A DNA stretch of 64,000 nt from Streptococcus mitis (GTDB taxonomy: Bacteria > Bacillota > Bacilli > Lactobacillales > Streptococcaceae): positions 949,001 to 1,013,000 of the forward strand of contig NZ_CP067992.1 of the NCBI RefSeq assembly GCF_016658865.1, given 5' to 3'. The notes beneath the pieces were generated by a model. It was not told the origin of the DNA. It searched no databases and saw nothing but the letters and a program-made list of their open reading frames with translations. Each line of letters opens with the position of its first letter. Position 1 is the stretch's first letter. Shown here piece after piece: positions 58,820 to 64,000 of this stretch. The position numbers and the translations under genes were made by a program.

Positions 58820-60523
58820 TTATTTTTTCTTAGGTGAATGGATGGCCATTCCAAAAACATCTGCAAATGCTTCGTACATCACTTCAGAGTAGGTTGGGTG
58901 TCCGTGGATAGTTTTCAGCATTTCTTCAACAGTAATTTCCATTTCGATAATGCTCGATGCTTCGTTGATTAATTCTGCAGCTGCAGGACCGATGATATGA
59001 ACACCAAGGATTTCTCCGTATTTCCTATCAGCAATAACTTTAACGAAACCTTGAGCTGCATCTGATGCAATGGCACGACCGTTAGCAGCAAAGTTGAACT
59101 TACCGATGGCAACATCGTATTTCTCACGGGCTTGTTCTTCGGTCAAACCTACTGCTGCTACTTCAGGAAGAGTATAGATGGCTGCAGGAGTCAAGTTCAG
59201 TTTGGCAACAGCATGATTTCCTTTAAGGGCATTTTCTGCGGCAACTTCCCCCATACGAAAAGCTGCGTGAGCCAACATCTTAGTACCGTTGATATCACCT
59301 GGTGCGTAAATACCTGGAACTGAAGTTTCCATATATTCGTTGACCTTGATACGACCACGATCCAATTCAAACTCAACATCGCCAATACCTTCAAGATCCG
59401 GCACACGACCGATTGAAAGAAGAGCTTTATTTGCGATGATATCGTCTTTTCCTTCAACCTTGATACGAAGTTGACCATTTTCCTCAATGATTTCTTGCAG
59501 TTTAGTCCCAGTCAAGATGGTCATTCCTTTACGCTCAAGGATCAAGCGAAGGTTCTTAGACACTTCGGCATCCATAGCTGGCACGATACGGTCCATCATT
59601 TCGATAACAGTTACTTTTGAACCAAATGTCATGAAGGCCTGACCAAGTTCGATACCGATAACTCCACCACCGATGATAACAAGGCTTTCTGGTACTTCAT
59701 TCATTTCAAGAATGTCATCACTGGTCATCACAAGTGAAGATTCCATACCTGGAACATTGATCTTGCTGACTTTTGAACCACCAGCAAGGATGATTTTCTT
59801 GGTTTCAAGCAATTCAGAACCATTTACCAAGACATTCTTGTCTTTAGTGATAGTACCAATTCCCTTATGAACAGTAACTCCGTAGCTACGAAGAAGTCCT
59901 GCAACACCACCAACAAGAGTATTAACAACTTTAGATTTAGTTTCTAAAAGTTTTTCCATATCTACAGTGAAGTTTGGATTTTCGATGACGATACCACGGT
60001 TTGCGGCATGACCGATATTCTCGATGATTTCAGCGTTGTGAAGGTAGGTTTTGGTTGGAATACATCCACGGTTCAAGCAGGTTCCACCGAGTTCAGATTT
60101 CTCAACGAGGGCAACCTTACCGCCGAGTTGGGCAGCTTTAATGGCTGCAACATAACCAGCAGGACCTCCACCAATCACAACGATATCAAAAGCATCATCG
60201 CTCTTACCATCATCGTTTGAGGCACTTGCTGCAGGTGCTGGGCTAGCTTCTGGCGCTGCGGCTCCAGCTGTTGGGATATTTTCACCTTCTTCGCCAAGGT
60301 AACCGATAACTTCCGTTACAGGGACTGTTTCACCGTCCCCTTTAAGGATAGCAATCAAGTACCCATCTTCTTCGGCTTCCAATTCCATGCTGACTTTGTC
60401 AGTCATGATTTCTAAAAGTATTTCTCCTTCTTTTACAAATTCTCCGACTTTTTTATTCCATTGGACGATTTGTCCTTCTGTCATATCCACGCCGGCTTTT
60501 GGCATAATTACTTCTAAGGCCAT
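58820..60523 (-). CDS. acoL: Dihydrolipoamide dehydrogenase (E3) with N-terminal lipoyl domain
   Basis: 567 residues. Residues 1-77 are a lipoyl domain with Lys43 in the MTDKVSME turn, followed by an Ala/Pro-rich linker (84-108). The flavoprotein part follows: FAD loop IGGGPAGYVAA, redox cysteines 149 and 154 (GGTCLNRGC) and the C-terminal HGHPTYSE acid-base His. It reoxidises dihydrolipoamide with NAD+. Third in the aco operon (A-B-C-L). Confidence 0.96.
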   Translation of the reverse strand: MALEVIMPKAGVDMTEGQIVQWNKKVGEFVKEGEILLEIMTDKVSMELEAEEDGYLIAILKGDGETVPVTEVIGYLGEEGENIPTAGAAAPEASPAPAASASNDDGKSDDAFDIVVIGGGPAGYVAAIKAAQLGGKVALVEKSELGGTCLNRGCIPTKTYLHNAEIIENIGHAANRGIVIENPNFTVDMEKLLETKSKVVNTLVGGVAGLLRSYGVTVHKGIGTITKDKNVLVNGSELLETKKIILAGGSKVSKINVPGMESSLVMTSDDILEMNEVPESLVIIGGGVIGIELGQAFMTFGSKVTVIEMMDRIVPAMDAEVSKNLRLILERKGMTILTGTKLQEIIEENGQLRIKVEGKDDIIANKALLSIGRVPDLEGIGDVEFELDRGRIKVNEYMETSVPGIYAPGDINGTKMLAHAAFRMGEVAAENALKGNHAVAKLNLTPAAIYTLPEVAAVGLTEEQAREKYDVAIGKFNFAANGRAIASDAAQGFVKVIADRKYGEILGVHIIGPAAAELINEASSIIEMEITVEEMLKTIHGHPTYSEVMYEAFADVFGMAIHSPKKK

Positions 60524-60568
60524 GTCTTCCTTCCTTTATCTATATCTTAAAAATGAATACTCTTGCTC

Positions 60569-61612
60569 TTAAATCAACATTGAGATTGGGTTTTCAATCA
60601 ACTCTTTCAAGTCCTTCATAAACTTAGCACCAGCCATACCATCTACGACACGGTGGTCAATGGTTAATCCTAGGCTCATGATAGGGCGAATCACAATTTC
60701 ACCATTGACGACAACTGGCTTTTCAATTGTCGAACTGACACCAAGGATAGCTGAGTTTGGTTGGTTGATGATAGGACCAAAGGACTGAACGCCAAACATT
60801 CCCAAATTACTGATTGTGAAGGTTGAATTTTGCAGTTCGCTTGGAGCTAATTTACCATCCAAGGTACGGCCAATAACATCTTTGAAGGCTACAACCAGTT
60901 CTGAAAGACTCATCTTCTCAGCATTGTAAACAACAGGTGTCATCAATCCATTATCCATCCCAACTGCCATGGCAAGATTGACATAGTTGTGAGTGATAAT
61001 GGTCTTGCCATCTTCTGTCAATGAAGCGTTGATATAAGGGTGTTTCATAAGAGTCTTAACAACAGCAAGTGAAAGAAGGTCTGTTACAGTAGTCTTCTTC
61101 CCAGTTGCTTCCATGATTGGCTCAAGAACCTTCTTACGAAGAGCCAACATTTCAGTCATATCAACTTCATAGTTGAGGGTGAAGGTTGGCGCAGTTAGGT
61201 AAGATTCAACCATGCGTTGGGCAATAACCTTACGCATTGGTGTCATTGGAATACGCTCAATCTCACCATAAGGAGTGATATTATCAGGAACCTCTTCCAC
61301 TTTTTCAATCTGAGCAGGAGACTTGATGGTGTCGTTTTCGATATTTTCAGGAAGCAAGGCCAAAACATCCTTCTTCATGATTTTACCACGATGACCGGTT
61401 CCTTGAATCTCCTGCCAAGCAATGTTATGTTCGAGGGCAATTCGTTTTGCAAGTGGCGAAATGCGAACCACGTTTGTGTCTTTATAAGTTTCCACGTCTT
61501 CTTTGTGGACACGACCGTTTGCACCTGTGCCAGAAATGTCGTAGAGGTTGATCCCTAAATCATCCGCTAACTTTCTAGCCGCAGGAGTCGCTCTTAGCTT
61601 GTCATCAGCCAT
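60569..61612 (-). CDS. acoC: 2-oxoacid/acetoin dehydrogenase E2 acyltransferase without a lipoyl domain
   Basis: 347 residues from ATG 61612 (MADDKLRATPAARK), preceded by GGAGAGG; an upstream in-frame ATG would read through the repeat region. There is no lipoyl domain. The N-terminus instead has two peripheral-subunit-binding-like segments (RATPAARKLADDLGI...GRVHKEDV and ISPLAKRIALEHNIA...GKIMKKDV). The catalytic domain ends with TIDHRVVDGM (HxxxDG). The lipoyl arm must come from the E3 subunit. Confidence 0.93.
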   Translation of the reverse strand: MADDKLRATPAARKLADDLGINLYDISGTGANGRVHKEDVETYKDTNVVRISPLAKRIALEHNIAWQEIQGTGHRGKIMKKDVLALLPENIENDTIKSPAQIEKVEEVPDNITPYGEIERIPMTPMRKVIAQRMVESYLTAPTFTLNYEVDMTEMLALRKKVLEPIMEATGKKTTVTDLLSLAVVKTLMKHPYINASLTEDGKTIITHNYVNLAMAVGMDNGLMTPVVYNAEKMSLSELVVAFKDVIGRTLDGKLAPSELQNSTFTISNLGMFGVQSFGPIINQPNSAILGVSSTIEKPVVVNGEIVIRPIMSLGLTIDHRVVDGMAGAKFMKDLKELIENPISMLI

Positions 61613-61641
61613 GACCTCTCCAATTCTATTTATGATACAAA

Positions 61642-61728
61642 GGGCGTTAAAAGCGACTGAAAAATAGGAAATCGACGATGGCTTCGATGAAGCCAAGGAG
61701 ATTTATCTTTTTTCCGAGCTTTTAGCCC
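61642..61728 (+). repeat. Covarying hairpin element, unit 1 of 3
   Basis: 87-nt imperfect hairpin. Outer arms GGGC..AAAAGC/GCTTTT..GCCC; A/T-rich segment GAAAAATAGG/ATCTTTTTTC; middle stem AAATC (61669-61673)/GATTT (61700-61704); internal loop GACGAT/AAGGA; inner stem GGCTTC/GAAGCC (61680-61694) with loop GAT. Strand assignment is arbitrary because the element is nearly symmetric. Confidence 0.85.
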
Positions 61729-61750
61729 GTGTTCGAATATAAGATATTAA

Positions 61751-61838
61751 GGACTCAGAGGGCAATGAAAAAATAGGAGATTGACGATGTGTTCGATGAA
61801 CACAAGGAAATCTATCTTTTTTTCGCAGACCTCCGTCC
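61751..61838 (+). repeat. Covarying hairpin element, unit 2 of 3
   Basis: 88 nt. Outer arms GGAC..GAGG/CCTC..GTCC; same A/T segment; middle stem AGATT (61778-61782)/AATCT (61809-61813); internal loop GACGAT/AAGGA; inner stem GTGTTC/GAACAC (61789-61803) with loop GAT. All three stem segments differ from unit 1 with pairing kept. Confidence 0.85.
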
Positions 61839-61860
61839 GAATTCAATTACATGATACTAA

Positions 61861-61950
61861 GGGCGTCAAAAGTCAAAGTGAAAATAGGAAACTTGACGAA
61901 GAAACTTTAGTTTCAAGGAAAGTTTATATTTTTCACACAGACTTTAGCCC
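61861..61950 (+). repeat. Covarying hairpin element, unit 3 of 3
   Basis: 90 nt. Outer arms GGGC..AAAGTC/GACTTT..GCCC; middle stem AAACTT (61889-61894)/AAGTTT (61920-61925); internal loop GACGAA/AAGGA; inner stem GAAAC/GTTTC (61901-61914) with loop TTTA. The period between units is 109-110 nt. Confidence 0.85.
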
Positions 61951-61966
61951 GTGTTCAACTCTACAA

Positions 61967-62026
61967 GCAACTTGGATACAACACGTATCTCAAGTTGCTA
62001 CGGTTGCCGCCATTACGCGGTCAACC
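61967..62026. other. Two further hairpins beside the repeat array
   Basis: GCAACTTGGATAC (61967-61979) pairs with GTATCTCAAGTTGC (61985-61998) with one bulge. GGTTG-CCGC (62002-62010) pairs with GCGG-T-CAACC (62017-62026). Neither has a T tract on the minus strand, so they are probably not terminators of acoB; together with the three units they fill the 507-nt acoC-acoB gap. Confidence 0.6.
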
Positions 62027-62097
62027 TAGTAGACTTACTAAATCTTTCGTCGGTTATTATCAAACCAACTTTTCTTGTGAAAGATAACATTTAATTT

Positions 62098-62115
62098 ACA
62101 TAACTTATATTATGT
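62098..62115. promoter_or_regulatory. Palindrome ACATAA-N6-TTATGT, copy 3
   Basis: Perfect hexamer arms and 6-nt spacer, 4 nt beyond the acoB stop codon. Confidence 0.55.
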
Positions 62116-62119
62116 AATT

Positions 62120-63112
62120 CTATTCTTTATTATATGTTTTACGGATGGCATCTTTGATGCTTTCAACTGTTGGAATCATTGCATTTTCTAGGTTTTGTGC
62201 ATAAGGCATTGGCACATCTTCTCCTGCACAACGGCGGATTGGTGCATCTAGATAGTCAAATGCTTCCGATTCTGAAATAATAGCTGAAATTTCACCGATA
62301 TAGCCACTTGTCTTGTGGGCATCGTTAACCAGAACAACCTTACCAGTCTTCTTAACTGAGTTAATGATGATGTCCTTATCAAGCGGAACAAGGGTACGTG
62401 GGTCCACAATTTCAACAGAAATTCCTTCTTCTGCTAATTCTTCAGCAGCTTGAACCACACGGCGAAGCATTTTTCCATAAGTAACAACTGTTACATCCGT
62501 ACCTTCACGTTTGATTTCCCCAACTCCAAGTGGAATCGTGTAGTCTGGATCAACTGGCACTTCCCCTTTTTGGTTAAATTCTGACTTGTACTCAAGAATA
62601 ATAACTGGGTTGTTATCACGGATAGAAGACTTGAGCAGTCCTTTCATGTCAGCAGGTGTACCTGGAGCCACAACCTTAAGTCCAGGGATATGAGTGAACC
62701 AAGACTCTAGAGATTGTGAGTGCTGGGCTGCAGAACCAACTCCGTTACCAGCTGCACAACGAACAGTCATTGGAACCTGACCTTTACCACCAAACATATA
62801 GCGTGTTTTAGCAGCTTGGTTGACGATATTGTCCATGGCAATAACCGAGAAGTCCATAAAGGTCATATCGACGATTGGACGAAGGCCTGTCATGGCTGCT
62901 CCTGCTGCTGCTCCCGAGATGGCAGCTTCAGAAATCGGACAGTCACGAACACGTTCTGGACCAAATTCTTCAAGCATTCCAACAGAAGTTCCGAAGTCTC
63001 CTCCGAAGACGCCGACGTCTTCTCCCATCAAGAACACATTTTCATCGCGACGCATTTCCTCAGACATAGCAAGGATAATGGTGTCACGGAAGGACATTGT
63101 TTTTGTTTCCAT
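62120..63112 (-). CDS. acoB: Acetoin/pyruvate dehydrogenase E1 beta subunit
   Basis: 330 residues of the transketolase-like E1 beta family: MGEDVGVFGGDFGTS near the N-terminus with the TPP-activating Glu, GLRPIVDMTFMDF, and the C-terminal domain with VVTYGKMLRRVV and DPRTLVPLD. Pairs with the alpha subunit for TPP-dependent decarboxylation. It begins 15 nt after acoA with AAGGAGAAAG. A 507-nt gap separates it from acoC, unusual inside an operon. Confidence 0.95.
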   Translation of the reverse strand: METKTMSFRDTIILAMSEEMRRDENVFLMGEDVGVFGGDFGTSVGMLEEFGPERVRDCPISEAAISGAAAGAAMTGLRPIVDMTFMDFSVIAMDNIVNQAAKTRYMFGGKGQVPMTVRCAAGNGVGSAAQHSQSLESWFTHIPGLKVVAPGTPADMKGLLKSSIRDNNPVIILEYKSEFNQKGEVPVDPDYTIPLGVGEIKREGTDVTVVTYGKMLRRVVQAAEELAEEGISVEIVDPRTLVPLDKDIIINSVKKTGKVVLVNDAHKTSGYIGEISAIISESEAFDYLDAPIRRCAGEDVPMPYAQNLENAMIPTVESIKDAIRKTYNKE

Positions 63113-63127
63113 TTTATCTCTTTCTCC

Positions 63128-64000
63128 TTAGTCTGCGTAAATATCTTCAAATGCTGATTCAAGCGGTGGGAATGGACTTTCCTCTGCAAATTTAACAGAA
63201 GCTTCTACTGCTTCCTTGACTTGAGCTTGGATTTCTTCCAATTCTTCGGCACTTGCAATAGTGTTTTCAATGAGGTACTTGCGGAAGTTTTCGATTGGGT
63301 CTTTTTGTTTCCACAACTCTACTTCTTCGCGCGTGCGATATTTACCAGGGTCAGATGATGAGTGACCAAGCCAGCGATAAGTAACACTTTCGATCAAGAC
63401 AGGACCATTCCCACCACGAACATGATCTACAGCTTTCTTAAATCCTTCATAGACATCGATGACATTGTTACCGTCTTCGATGAACATTCCAGGAATTCCG
63501 TAAGCAGCACTACGTTGATGGATATGCTCCACATTAGTCATTTTCTTGATATCCGCAGAGATACCGTAACCGTTGTTAATGCAATAGAAAATGACTGGTA
63601 GGTTCCAGATAGAAGCCATGTTCACTGCTTCGTGGAAAACACCTTCGTTAGTCGCACCATCACCAAAGAAGCAGACAACAATTTTTCCTGTATTCTGCAT
63701 TTGCTGACTAAGGGCTGCACCGACAGCGATTCCCATACCACCCCCTACGATACCATTGGCACCAAGGTTACCAGCATCAAGGTCGGCAATATGCATAGAT
63801 CCACCTTTACCTTTACAGGTCCCAGTGTATTTACCAAGGATTTCAGCCATCATTCCATTGAGGTCAATTCCTTTGGCAATAGCTTGTCCGTGACCACGGT
63901 GGTTTGAGGTAATTAGATCATCTGGATTGAGAGCCAACATAGCACCCACGTTAGCTGCCTCTTCTCCAACAGAAAAGTGCGTCATTCCTGGCACTTTCCC
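63128..64000 (-). CDS. acoA: Acetoin/pyruvate dehydrogenase E1 alpha subunit (5' end outside window)
   Basis: The frame is open to the window edge, so roughly 35 N-terminal residues are missing. The TPP motif is GDGATNEGVFHEAVNMASIW...NNGYGIS, and the substrate/phosphorylation-loop region is THFSVGEEAANVGAML with SNHRGHGQ. First gene of the minus-strand operon acoA-acoB-acoC-acoL-lplA as far as visible. Whether pyruvate or acetoin is the true substrate cannot be told from sequence. Confidence 0.95.
   Translation of the reverse strand, partial: GKVPGMTHFSVGEEAANVGAMLALNPDDLITSNHRGHGQAIAKGIDLNGMMAEILGKYTGTCKGKGGSMHIADLDAGNLGANGIVGGGMGIAVGAALSQQMQNTGKIVVCFFGDGATNEGVFHEAVNMASIWNLPVIFYCINNGYGISADIKKMTNVEHIHQRSAAYGIPGMFIEDGNNVIDVYEGFKKAVDHVRGGNGPVLIESVTYRWLGHSSSDPGKYRTREEVELWKQKDPIENFRKYLIENTIASAEELEEIQAQVKEAVEASVKFAEESPFPPLESAFEDIYAD

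Noticed and set aside
61613..61696. N-terminal extension of AcoC carrying a lipoyl domain
   Set aside because: The extra 28 residues show no lipoyl sequence and lie in the first hairpin unit; the ribosome site fits ATG 61612.
61642..61950. BOX elements
   Set aside because: The units lack the boxA, boxB and boxC sequences as I remember them; formal alignment is still needed for RUP and SPRITE.
61781..62029. 82-codon open frame across the hairpin array
   Set aside because: It runs through the hairpin units, has no ribosome binding site or recognisable protein pattern, and the repeat structure explains the sequence better.

Overview
The window comes from a low-GC Firmicute and almost certainly from a Streptococcus of the mitis group, which includes S. 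pneumoniae. The evidence is a set of linked markers: histidine-triad (Pht) surface proteins with an AdcAII zinc lipoprotein, RexAB instead of RecBCD/AddAB, XerS with a difSL site, a class II preQ1 riboswitch before queT, an asd RNA, and an arginine-to-spermidine operon. Sequence alone does not let me choose between S. mitis, S. oralis, S. infantis and S. pneumoniae. The difSL site at 56542-56572 means the window crosses the replication terminus. Coding orientation fits this: it is mostly + before difSL and entirely - after it.

Region by region: 1-7400 is a zinc-acquisition block (pht-like gene cut by the window edge, adcAII, second pht-like gene with 222-bp repeats) with AdcR-type operators. 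7400-24830 is a conserved housekeeping stretch: pepT, hemH, mscL, a GtrA-like gene, queT, tRNA-Thr, asd RNA, asd-dapA, mnmE, a tautomerase, tdk-prfA-prmC-Sua5-GNAT, glyA, a nucleoid-associated protein, a lysozyme-like protein, a DUF1002-like protein and rlmCD. 24830-30360 is an accessory zone. It holds an unknown protein, a ribbon-helix-helix regulator, an R2K-type ATP-grasp enzyme, an ADP-ribosylglycohydrolase, a lipid kinase, a small protein, an alpha/beta hydrolase and a Fic/Doc toxin remnant. 30360-30700 encodes a structured RNA of about 325 nt that I do not recognise. 30755-37426 is the polyamine operon.

37618-40905 pairs a two-component system with a convergent ABC exporter of the peptide-immunity type. 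41047-53465 holds a HAD phosphatase, rexBA with a companion gene, rbgA-rnhB and a ClC transporter. 53638-56486, directly beside difSL, is the most novel cargo. It is a membrane-anchored protein in tandem copies (the first broken) followed by a protein with an N-terminal lipase-like half and a helical C-terminal half, then two small helical proteins. This layout resembles type VII secreted lipase (TslA-type) modules. xerS follows, then lplA and the acoABCL-type 2-oxoacid dehydrogenase operon on the minus strand. The acoB-acoC gap contains three tandem hairpin elements whose stems vary in a compensatory way around an invariant internal loop.

Functional links: AdcAII and Pht proteins scavenge zinc. 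Asd makes aspartate semialdehyde, which feeds DapA and probably also the carboxyspermidine route of the polyamine operon. Tdk/PrfA/PrmC/Sua5 form a nucleotide and translation cluster. LplA charges the lipoyl domain, which here sits on the E3 subunit rather than on E2.
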